A stretch of 6,707 nt of DNA from NCBI GenBank assembly GCA_021156385.1, contig JAJNDL010000140.1:1-6707 (forward strand), written 5' to 3'. Below are positions 1 to 5,973 of the stretch, piece after piece. How positions within the stretch are numbered: position 1 is the first letter of the stretch; each line of letters opens with the position of its first letter. Made by a program: the position numbers and the translations under genes. The notes under the pieces are model-generated. The model was not told the DNA's origin. It worked only from the letters and a program-made list of their open reading frames with translations, and searched no databases. The DNA is from Moraxellaceae bacterium (lineage in GTDB: Bacteria; Pseudomonadota; Gammaproteobacteria; Pseudomonadales; Moraxellaceae).

Positions 1-45
1 GAGAGTGACCGCATGACGCTGAAATTCCGCAAACCGAACAAGTAA
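1..45 (+). CDS. C-terminal tail of an unidentified upstream gene (partial)
   Basis: Only the last 14 codons and a TAA stop are in the window. Frame 1 is the only plus frame open through this stretch; the other two hit stops by about base 15. The tail reads ESDRMTLKFRKPNK, a basic, hydrophilic C-terminus. I do not recognise it. It is not the conserved PurH ending, which would otherwise be a reasonable guess beside purD. The stop lies 16 bp before the purD start with no terminator between them, so the two are probably co-transcribed. That this is a coding tail is inferred from frame and spacing only. Confidence 0.5.
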   Translation, partial: ESDRMTLKFRKPNK

Positions 46-61
46 AAAGAGAGCGCCTGCA

Positions 62-1337
62 ATGAATATCCTGATCCTGGGCTCCGGTGGCCGCGAACAT
101 GCCCTGGCCTGGAAATGTGCGCAGGATGCGCGTGTCGAGAAAGTCTTTGTAGCGCCCGGCAATGCCGGCACGGCGACCGAGGCGAAATGCGAGAACGTCG
201 CACTCGACATCCTGGACAACAACCGGCTCGTGGAGTTCGCCAGGGCCAATGCCGACCTTACCCTCGTCGGCCCCGAGGCCCCGCTGGTGAATGGCGTGGT
301 CAACGCCTTTCGCGCCGCCGGCCTCCCCATCTGGGGACCGACACAGTTCGCCGCCCAGCTCGAAGGCTCCAAGGCCTTCGCCAAGGACTTCCTGGCTCCC
401 GACCGCCGAGTACAAGGTCTTCACGCAGGCCGACGAGGCCCTGGCCTACCTGCGCCAGAAGGGCGCGCCCATCGTGGTGAAGGCCGACGGCCTCGCTGCC
501 GGCAAGGGCGTGATCGTCGCCATGACGCTCAAGGAAGCGGAAGATGCCGTCACCGACATGCTCTCCGGCAATGCCTTCGGCACGGCCGGATCGCGTGTCG
601 TGATCGAGGAGTTCCTCGACGGCGAGGAGGCCAGCTTCATCGTCATGGTCGACGGCGAGAACGCGCTCGCCATGGCCACCAGCCAGGACCACAAGCGCAT
701 CGGCGACGCCGACACCGGCCCCAACACCGGCGGCATGGGCGCCTATTCGCCCGCTCCCGTGGTCACTCCCGAAGTGCATGCCCGCGTCATGCGCGAAGTC
801 ATCGGTCCGACCGTCGCCGGTATGAAGGCCGAAGGCCATCCCTATACCGGCTTCCTGTATGCCGGCCTCATGATCACGAAGGACGGCGCGCCCAAGGTCA
901 TCGAATTCAACTGCCGCTTCGGCGACCCGGAAACCCAGCCCATCATGGTCCGCCTGCAAAGCTCCCTGGTGGAACTGGTGGAAGCCGGCCTTGCGCAGAA
1001 GCTGGGCGAGACCTCGGCCGCCTGGGATCCGCGCGCCTCGCTGGGCGTGGTGCTGGCCGCCGGCGGCTATCCCGGCGACGTCCGCAAGGGCGACGTGATC
1101 CACGGCCTCGACACCGCCGCGCAGTTGCCTGGCAAGGTCTTCCACGCCGGCACCGCGCTGCAGGACGGCAAGGTCGTCACCAGTGGCGGCCGCGTACTCT
1201 GCGCCACGACGCTCGGCCATACCGTCTCGGAAGCCCAGCAGGCCGCCTATGCACTGGTGGGGGCCATCCACTGGGAAGGCGAGTACCACCGCAGCGACAT
1301 CGGCTACCGCGCCGTGGCTCGCGAACAGGGCCGGTAA
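62..1337 (+). pseudogene. purD: Phosphoribosylamine-glycine ligase (GAR synthetase), disrupted by a frameshift
   Basis: PurD joins glycine to 5-phosphoribosylamine using ATP, giving GAR, in the second step of de novo purine synthesis in the cytosol. Bases 62-397 encode the N-domain with the GGREHALAW nucleotide-fold motif and APGNAG. Bases 399-1334, in another frame, encode the rest: KADGLAAGKGV (480-512) of the ATP-grasp fold, a TSQDHKR...DTGPNTGGMGAYSP segment, EFNCRFGDPETQ (903-938) with metal/ATP-binding residues, and the C-domain. The frames meet at 397/399, where FLA is followed directly by PTAEY. From memory, E. coli PurD has RHKI between them, so four codons are gone and one base remains, an 11-bp net loss. 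Both halves are otherwise conserved; repaired length would be about 428 residues (E. coli 429). Unrepaired, the first frame stays open to 1732 and would give a 556-residue chimera. The start has a purine-rich AAAGAGAG 8 nt upstream. It may be a real lesion, a base-calling or assembly error, or, less likely, +1 recoding at CCC-G. Confidence 0.93.
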
Positions 1338-1363
1338 GCACCGGCGGCACGACGGGCCAAACC

Positions 1364-1396
1364 ACGCAGGGGCGCAGCAGCGCCCCTGCGTTTTTT
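1364..1396 (+). terminator. Intrinsic terminator after purD
   Basis: A perfect 11-bp stem (1364-1374 with 1381-1391, core GCAGGGGCG/CGCCCCTGC) closes a 6-nt loop and runs straight into six T residues (1391-1396). It starts 27 nt after the purD stop, the usual place for Rho-independent termination. It would separate purD from maeB transcription. Confidence 0.88.
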
Positions 1397-1652
1397 CTGC
1401 CGGGTGCGAATTTGACCGCGCTCTTTCCCGACTGGCTGTTCAACGCGGCCTGCTGCAACTTTGCGGTGCCGCCCCCTCGGAACTCCCGGACGGCATCGCC
1501 GTTCCCTTCAGGGAACCGACGGATCTCTCCCAGTAACAGACCCGGCCTTCCGGCAGGCGCCGACCCTGTCCAACTCCTGTCCGCTTCCGACGACAGAAAG
1601 CACCCATTTCACGCCGGAATCCTTACAAAAAGCGGCTGTAACAGTCTGGAAA

Positions 1653-1661
1653 TGCTATCCT
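1653..1661 (+). promoter_or_regulatory. Probable extended -10 promoter element for maeB
   Basis: TGCTATCCT fits an extended -10 (TGnTATnnT) for the housekeeping sigma factor. It would start transcription near 1668 and give a leader of about 70 nt before the maeB start. No good -35 hexamer lies 16-18 bp upstream (the sequence there is near CGGCTG), which is tolerable for an extended -10. It lies after the purD terminator and ahead of maeB, which suits a promoter. Assigned by eye. Confidence 0.4.
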
Positions 1662-1726
1662 GCGCGCCTTCTTCGAAAACCGGCCCCACCCGCCATCAAT
1701 CAGTCGCGGGGCGATCGGTCTATTGC

Positions 1727-1732
1727 AGGTGA
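1727..1732 (+). promoter_or_regulatory. Ribosome binding site that fixes the maeB start
   Basis: AGGTGA lies 7 nt before the ATG at 1740. The reading frame is open upstream to 1461, so the start must be chosen. This Shine-Dalgarno match, and the fact that malic enzyme similarity begins exactly at [16 protein letters not shown], both point to 1740. Confidence 0.8.
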
Positions 1733-1739
1733 AACGACG

Positions 1740-4019
1740 ATGGATGAGGCACTGCGCAAAGCCGCTCTCGATTACCACGAATTTCCCGAGCCCGGGAAAA
1801 TCAGCGTCACGCCGACCAAGGCGATGGTCACCCAGCGTGACCTGGCGCTGGCCTACTCGCCCGGCGTCGCCGCGCCCTGCGAGGAAATCGAGAAAGACCC
1901 CTCCGTCGCCGCCCGCTACACCGCCCGCGGCAACCTCGTCGCCGTGATCTCCAACGGTACCGCCGTGCTCGGCCTCGGCGACATCGGCCCGCTCGCCTCC
2001 AAGCCCGTGATGGAAGGCAAGGGCGTGCTCTTCAAGAAGTTCGCCGGCGTCGACGTCTTCGACATCGAAATCGACGAGAAGGATCCGGACAAGCTCGTCG
2101 ACATCATCGCCTCGCTGGAACCCACCTTCGGCGGCATCAACCTTGAGGACATCAAGGCGCCCGAGTGCTTCTACATCGAGAAGAAGCTGCGCGAACGCAT
2201 GAAGATCCCCGTCTTCCATGACGACCAGCACGGCACCTCCATCATCGTCGGCGCCGGCCTCATCAATGCGCTGAAGGTGGTGAAGAAAAACATCGGCGAC
2301 ATCCGCATCGTCTGCTCGGGTGCCGGCGCCGCCGCCATCGCCTGCCTCGACGTGCTCGTGTCGCTGGGCGCGAACAAGCAGAACATCTTCGTCGCCGATT
2401 CCAAGGGCGTGTGCTACATCGGCCGTCCCGGCATGGACGAATCGAAAGCCAAGTACGCGCAGGAAACCACTGCGCGCACGCTGGCCGACCTCTTGCCCGG
2501 CGCCGACATGTTCCTCGGCCTCTCCACCGCCGGCGTGCTGAAGCCGGACATGATCAAGGACATGGCGAAAGATCCGATCATCTTCGCGCTCGCCAATCCG
2601 ACGCCGGAGATCATGCCGGAAGCCGCCAAGGAAGCGCGTCCCGATGCCATCATCGCCACCGGCCGCTCCGACTATCCCAACCAGGTCAACAACGCGCTCT
2701 GCTTCCCCTACATCTTCCGCGGCGCGCTCGACGTGGGCGCCACCACGGTGAACGAGGAGATGAAGCTGGCCTGCGTGCACGCCATCGCCAAGCTCGCCCA
2801 CGTCGAGCAATCGGAAGCCACCACCGGCTGGGGCACGGCCGGCAGCCAGGGCTTCGGTCCCGAGTACCTGATCCCGAAGCCGCTGGACCCGCGCCTGATC
2901 CTGGAGATCGCGCCCGCCGTGGCGAAAGCCGCGATGGACTCCGGCATTGCCACGCGCCCGATCACCGACTTCGCGGCCTATCGCCAGAAGCTTTCCGAAT
3001 TCGTCTACAACTCCGCCTTCATCATGAAGCCGGTGTTCGCGAAGGCGAAGGCGCAGCCCAAGCGCATCGCCTATGCCGAAGGCGAGGACGAGCGCGTCCT
3101 GCGCGCCGTGCAGGTGGTGGTGGACGAAGGCCTCGCCAAGCCCATCCTCATCGGCCGTCCCGCCGTGATCGAGAAGCGCATCGAGAAGCTCGGCCTGCGC
3201 ATCCGCCCGGGCGTCGACTTCGAGCTCATCAACCAGGACAGCGATCCGCGCTTCAAGCAGTACTGGAGCCACTACCACGAGATCATGCAGCGCCAGGGCA
3301 TCTCGCCCGAGCTCGCGCAGAAGGAAGTGCGTCGCCGCGCCACGCTGATCGCGGGCCTGCTGCTGCACTTCGGCGATGCCGACGGCATGATCTGCGGCAC
3401 CTTCGCCAACTACGGGCTGCACATGCGCTACGTGAACCGCGTCGTGCCCAAGAAGCCGGGCGTGACGCAGTTCGCCGCGATGAACCTGCTGATGCTGGAA
3501 AACCGCACCATCTTCATCGCCGACACCTATGTGAACCCGGACCCCACCGCCGAGCAGTTGGCCGAGATCGCGCTGCAGGCGGCCGACGGCGTGCGCCGCT
3601 TCGGCCTGACACCCAAGGTCGCGTTGCTCTCGCACTCGAGCTTCGGCTCGGAGGACACCGAAAGCGCGGCCAAGATGCGCCAGGTCTGGCGCATCCTGCA
3701 GGAGACGGCACCCGAACTCGAAGTGGAAGGCGAAATGCACGGCGATGCCGCGCTGGACGAGAACATCCGCCACGCCATCTTCCCGAACTCCAAGCTCAAG
3801 GGTGCGGCCAACCTGCTGATCATGCCGACGCTGGATGCCGCCAACATCGCCTTCAACCTGCTCAAGGTGACGGCAGGCAGCGGCGTGACCATCGGCCCCA
3901 TCCTGCTCGGTGCCGCCAAGCCAGCGCACATCCTCACCGCCTCGGCGACAGTGCGCCGCATCATCAACATGACGGCACTCACGGTGGCGGAAGCGGCCAC
4001 CAATGCGGAGGCGAGGTAA
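1740..4019 (+). CDS. maeB: NADP-dependent malic enzyme with C-terminal phosphotransacetylase-like domain
   Basis: MaeB oxidatively decarboxylates malate to pyruvate and CO2, reducing NADP+; it supplies NADPH and pyruvate during growth on TCA-cycle substrates. The product is 759 residues, the length I recall for E. coli MaeB. The malic enzyme part spans about residues 1-425: Tyr39 in [11 protein letters not shown] and Lys94 in EGKGVLFKK are the expected catalytic pair, Glu136-Asp137 (NLEDIKAPE) and Asp162 (FHDDQHGT) the metal ligands. SGAGAAA (193-199) is the dinucleotide-binding loop; [11 protein letters not shown] and [12 protein letters not shown] follow. Residues about 428-759 are the PTA-like domain ([25 protein letters not shown]), which in this family does not make acetyl phosphate and is thought to serve assembly and acetyl-CoA feedback. 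No frameshift or missing key residue was seen. It stands alone between its own promoter region and a terminator, so is probably monocistronic. Confidence 0.97.
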   Translation: MDEALRKAALDYHEFPEPGKISVTPTKAMVTQRDLALAYSPGVAAPCEEIEKDPSVAARYTARGNLVAVISNGTAVLGLGDIGPLASKPVMEGKGVLFKKFAGVDVFDIEIDEKDPDKLVDIIASLEPTFGGINLEDIKAPECFYIEKKLRERMKIPVFHDDQHGTSIIVGAGLINALKVVKKNIGDIRIVCSGAGAAAIACLDVLVSLGANKQNIFVADSKGVCYIGRPGMDESKAKYAQETTARTLADLLPGADMFLGLSTAGVLKPDMIKDMAKDPIIFALANPTPEIMPEAAKEARPDAIIATGRSDYPNQVNNALCFPYIFRGALDVGATTVNEEMKLACVHAIAKLAHVEQSEATTGWGTAGSQGFGPEYLIPKPLDPRLILEIAPAVAKAAMDSGIATRPITDFAAYRQKLSEFVYNSAFIMKPVFAKAKAQPKRIAYAEGEDERVLRAVQVVVDEGLAKPILIGRPAVIEKRIEKLGLRIRPGVDFELINQDSDPRFKQYWSHYHEIMQRQGISPELAQKEVRRRATLIAGLLLHFGDADGMICGTFANYGLHMRYVNRVVPKKPGVTQFAAMNLLMLENRTIFIADTYVNPDPTAEQLAEIALQAADGVRRFGLTPKVALLSHSSFGSEDTESAAKMRQVWRILQETAPELEVEGEMHGDAALDENIRHAIFPNSKLKGAANLLIMPTLDAANIAFNLLKVTAGSGVTIGPILLGAAKPAHILTASATVRRIINMTALTVAEAATNAEAR

Positions 4020-4030
4020 TACTTCCGTCG

Positions 4031-4074
4031 CTGCAAATAAAAGAGCCGGCACCCGCCGGCTTTTTTATTTGCAG
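4031..4074 (+). terminator. Intrinsic terminator after maeB, 20-bp stem, possibly bidirectional
   Basis: Arms 4031-4050 and 4055-4074 are perfectly complementary apart from one G-T pair (4043/4062), around an ACCC loop. The GC core AGCCGGC/GCCGGCT is followed by TTTTTTATTT on the plus strand. The A-rich left arm gives a T-rich run on the minus strand, so it can work in both directions. It begins 11 nt after the maeB stop. Confidence 0.88.
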
Positions 4075-4243
4075 GACAGCTTCAGGCCTACTTCCTGGCG
4101 CCATCGATCCGCCTGACCGGAAATGTCAAAAATCAGGCCGCCGGCGCGGCAAATACGCGCTCCATAATCGCCGCCATGACATGACCCGACCGGAACCGAC
4201 AGGTGCGGCCGTTGCGACAATATCCTCTCTCCTGGGGTAGGCA
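4075..4243. other. Short unassigned segment between terminator hairpins, possible small RNA
   Basis: 169 bp flanked by hairpins on both sides, in the convergent gap between maeB and the FKBP gene. I recognise no protein. On the plus strand CATAAT at 4163-4168 resembles a -10 box, though no matching -35 is visible. Initiation near 4175 followed by termination at the next hairpin would give an RNA of about 105 nt. A 19-codon frame (4181-4240, starting MTRPEPTG) lies inside it without a Shine-Dalgarno. On the minus strand a perfect TTGACA (complement of 4124-4129) has no good -10 at the right spacing. It could equally be non-functional spacer. Confidence 0.25.
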
Positions 4244-4281
4244 GTAATAAAAGGGCCGGCATTTGCCGGCCCTTTTATTAC
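4244..4281. terminator. Symmetric terminator-like hairpin, no assigned gene
   Basis: A perfect 17-bp stem (4244-4260 with 4265-4281) closes an ATTT loop. The core is GGGCCGGC/GCCGGCCC, with an outer AATAAAA on the left and TTTTATT on the right, so each strand has a T-run after the GC core. It may end a short plus-strand transcript from the preceding segment, or act as a second stop for read-through from maeB or from the minus-strand FKBP gene. Confidence 0.65.
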
Positions 4282-4297
4282 CGCGCCACACGCCCAC

Positions 4298-4320
4298 AAA
4301 AAAGCCGGCAAGCGCCGGCT
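4298..4320 (-). terminator. Intrinsic terminator of the FKBP lipoprotein gene
   Basis: Read on the minus strand, AGCCGGC (4320-4314), loop GCTT, GCCGGCT (4309-4303), continuing into a run of T residues to 4298. The stem is 7 bp, all GC apart from the closing A-T pair. It starts 22 nt past the FKBP stop codon, the normal arrangement for Rho-independent termination. Confidence 0.85.
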
Positions 4321-4342
4321 CTTCCGTTCAGCTGCAGCGAGC

Positions 4343-5038
4343 TTACTGCTTGACGATGTCCAGCAGCTCCACGTCGAACACCAGCACGGCGTTCGGCGGA
4401 ATCGGGCCTGCGCCCTCTTCGCCATAGCCGAGCTTGGAGGGAATGGTGAGCTTGTAGCGCGAGCCCACCGGCATGAGCTGGATGCCTTCGATCCAGCCCG
4501 GGATCACGCCCTTGAGCGGAAGTTCGAGGGGCTGGCCGCGCTGGCGGGAGCTGTCGAAGACGGTGCCGTTGACCAGCTTGCCCTCGTAATGCACGCGCAC
4601 GACGTCGCTGGCAGTGGGCTTCGGCCCCTTGCCTTCGGTGATCACTTCGTACTGCAGGCCGCTGGCCGTGGTCTTCACGCCGGCCTTCTTGGCATTCTGG
4701 GCAAGATAGGCATTGCCTTCGCTCTCGCCGACGAGGGCGTTCTTCTTCTGCGCCATCTCGTGCTCCTTGCGGAGCTGCTGCTCGTAGGCCATCAGGGCGT
4801 CGGTCATTTCCTTGTCGCTGAGCGGGCTCTGCTTGCCGGCGTAGGCATCCTTGAAGCCGGCGACGAAGCTGTCGGTCTCGAGGTTGGGCGCCTGCGGCTT
4901 GCTCTGCTTGCCGGTCATGTAGCCGATGCTGTAGGCGGCCCGCTCGGCCACGGTCTTGGGCTTCTTCTGCTCGTCGCAGGCCACCAGGGCCATGCCGGCC
5001 ATCACCACCAGACCTGCGGCCATCATCTGCCGTTTCAT
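4343..5038 (-). CDS. FKBP-type peptidyl-prolyl cis-trans isomerase, Mip/FkpA-like lipoprotein
   Basis: The 231-residue product should catalyse Xaa-Pro isomerisation and assist protein folding outside the cytoplasm. The N-terminus ([10 protein letters not shown], then a hydrophobic stretch) is a lipoprotein signal peptide with lipobox LVAC, acylated Cys21. Residues about 28-120 form the helical FKBP_N dimerisation region ([13 protein letters not shown], a charged helix at 75-100). The catalytic FKBP domain spans about 125-231 and keeps the binding-pocket residues: Tyr151 (VHYEG), Phe161-Asp162 (VFDSS), Val178-Ile179 and Trp182 (GVIPGW), Tyr205 (LGYGEEG) and Phe221 (VFDVELLDI). The frame is open further upstream to 5197, but signal peptide, lipobox and AGGAG place the start at 5038. 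The residue after the acylated Cys is Asp followed by Glu, which in E. coli favours inner-membrane retention. Fold and activity are near certain; the exact ortholog name (mip, fkpA or fklB) is not settled. Confidence 0.95.
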   Translation of the reverse strand: MKRQMMAAGLVVMAGMALVACDEQKKPKTVAERAAYSIGYMTGKQSKPQAPNLETDSFVAGFKDAYAGKQSPLSDKEMTDALMAYEQQLRKEHEMAQKKNALVGESEGNAYLAQNAKKAGVKTTASGLQYEVITEGKGPKPTASDVVRVHYEGKLVNGTVFDSSRQRGQPLELPLKGVIPGWIEGIQLMPVGSRYKLTIPSKLGYGEEGAGPIPPNAVLVFDVELLDIVKQ

Positions 5039-5044
5039 TCCAAA

Positions 5045-5049
5045 CTCCT
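5045..5049 (-). promoter_or_regulatory. Ribosome binding site that fixes the FKBP start
   Basis: AGGAG on the minus strand lies 6 nt before the ATG at 5038. It excludes the longer in-frame extension to 5197, whose extra 53 residues are basic, resemble no FKBP and would bury the lipoprotein signal peptide inside the protein. Confidence 0.85.
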
Positions 5050-5138
5050 GTGCTTGTGCGCGATGTTGCAAAGCGCTGGAACATACACGCTGCCACCGGT
5101 TGTGGCCAGTGTAGACCCGCCGGTACGCCGACCCATGG

Positions 5139-5160
5139 CTGTGTCGCCTTGCCGACACAG
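5139..5160. repeat. Inverted repeat between the ABC ATPase and FKBP genes
   Basis: CTGTGTCG and CGACACAG form a perfect 8-bp stem around a 6-nt loop, 21 bp past the ATPase stop. No T-run follows on either strand, so it is not a standard intrinsic terminator. It might stabilise the 3' end of the exporter mRNA, pause polymerase, or bind a regulator ahead of the FKBP gene. Further towards FKBP on the minus strand, TATGTT with TGGCCA 17 bp upstream is a weak promoter candidate. Function not established. Confidence 0.4.
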
Positions 5161-5181
5161 GCGCCCTGGCCAAGTGGCACT

Positions 5182-5973
5182 CTACCTCCCTTCCCAAGCC
5201 GCTCCCTGCTCGCCTGGCACGACGGCGTCGGCCCCCGCACTTGTCCTGTCGCTGACGATGCGCCCGTCGACAAGCTCGACGGTGCGGGGACAGCGTGCCG
5301 CCAGGCGCGGGTCGTGCGTGACCACGAGCACGGCGCAGCCGAACTCGCGGTTGAGGCGGCCGAACAGTTCGAAGACCTGCTCCGCCGTCACCGTATCGAG
5401 ATTGCCGGTAGGTTCGTCGGCGAGCAGCAGTGCAGGCCGCGTGACGAGGGCGCGGGCGATCGCCACGCGCTGCGCCTGGCCACCGGAAAGCTGCCCCGGC
5501 CTCTTGTGCGCATGAGCCTCCAGCCCGACATCGCGCAGCAGGCCGAGCGCGAGCTCGCGGTCGGCCGGTGTCGGCCTCCCGCGACGGATCATGAGCGGCA
5601 TCAGCACGTTCTCGAGCGCGGTGAAGGCGTTGATCAGGTGATGGAACTGGAAGACGAAGCCGATGCCCTCGTTGCGCAACCGCGTGCGCTCGTCGTCGTC
5701 CATCGCGCGGGTCGGCCGGCCCAGCAGGTAGAGTTCGCCGCCGGTGGGCGAATCCAGCAGGCCGACCTGGTTGAGCAGCGTGCTTTTGCCAGACCCGGAC
5801 GGTCCGATCAGCGCAGTGAGTTCGCCGCGCCGCAGCACGAGGTCGATAGCGAAGAGCACCTGCGTTTCCAGCTCGGTGCCGACGTTGTAGGACTTGCCGA
5901 GTTTCTCAAGGCGCAGCACTTCCACACGGGAGGCGTCGCCGGCTGCTGCCGGATGCATGCCGGGCTCAGACAT
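5182..5973 (-). CDS. ABC transporter ATP-binding protein, LolD/MacB-type
   Basis: A 263-residue cytoplasmic ATPase that would power the adjacent FtsX-type permease. All nucleotide-binding motifs are present: Walker [10 protein letters not shown] (57-65), Q-loop Gln109 (FVFQ), signature LSGGQ (162-166), Walker B ALLLADEP (181-188, with Asp186 and catalytic Glu187), D-loop GNLD and switch His220. The [20 protein letters not shown] stretch and the ADEPTGNLD sequence are typical of the LolD/MacB/FtsE group, which work mechanically on envelope substrates rather than as importers. The ATG chosen at 5973 overlaps the permease stop by 8 bp, suggesting translational coupling; there is no strong Shine-Dalgarno. 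An internal Met at residue 6 is an alternative start. The first 15 residues and the last 25 or so lie outside the conserved domain. Substrate is unknown; LolD is possible, but without the whole operon I give no symbol. Confidence 0.92.
   Translation of the reverse strand: MSEPGMHPAAAGDASRVEVLRLEKLGKSYNVGTELETQVLFAIDLVLRRGELTALIGPSGSGKSTLLNQVGLLDSPTGGELYLLGRPTRAMDDDERTRLRNEGIGFVFQFHHLINAFTALENVLMPLMIRRGRPTPADRELALGLLRDVGLEAHAHKRPGQLSGGQAQRVAIARALVTRPALLLADEPTGNLDTVTAEQVFELFGRLNREFGCAVLVVTHDPRLAARCPRTVELVDGRIVSDRTSAGADAVVPGEQGAAWEGR

Larger units (their letters stand above)
1397..1739. other. Spacer upstream of maeB, no gene seen
   Basis: About 340 bp with no convincing gene on either strand. 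Open frames crossing it are extensions of the purD and maeB frames or their shadows, with no recognisable protein. It holds a small inverted repeat at 1501-1516 (GTTCCCT, 2-nt centre, AGGGAAC), too tight and lacking a T-run to be a terminator; it could be an operator half-site pair, but I have no specific reason to say so. The maeB promoter and ribosome binding site lie at its right end. Confidence 0.6.

Noticed and set aside
300..1289. A 329-codon minus-strand frame opposite purD
   Set aside because: A His/Gly/Ala-rich shadow of the purD coding strand with no domain resemblance.
1501..1516. GTTCCCT/AGGGAAC inverted repeat as an operator or terminator
   Set aside because: The 2-nt centre is too small for a full hairpin loop, no T-run follows, and I can match it to no known regulator.
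1461..1739. A longer MaeB start at 1461 giving 852 residues
   Set aside because: The extra 93 residues are unlike any malic enzyme and span the likely promoter. AGGTGA and the family N-terminus support the ATG at 1740.
1623..4052. An 809-codon open frame on the minus strand opposite maeB
   Set aside because: It is the complement shadow of a G/C-third-position gene: composition is dominated by Arg, Gly, Ala, His and Val with no recognisable domain, and it runs across the maeB promoter and terminator. The plus-strand MaeB protein is unmistakable.
2411..4240. A 609-codon plus-strand frame overlapping maeB
   Set aside because: An Arg/His-rich out-of-frame reading of maeB, with no motif and no independent start signal.
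4065..4262. A 65-codon minus-strand frame in the hairpin region
   Set aside because: It begins and ends inside terminator hairpins, has no Shine-Dalgarno, and shows no recognisable protein features.
5039..5197. An FKBP start at 5197 with 53 extra residues
   Set aside because: It would place the lipoprotein signal peptide internally and overlap the ATPase 3' end. AGGAG and the lipobox support 5038.
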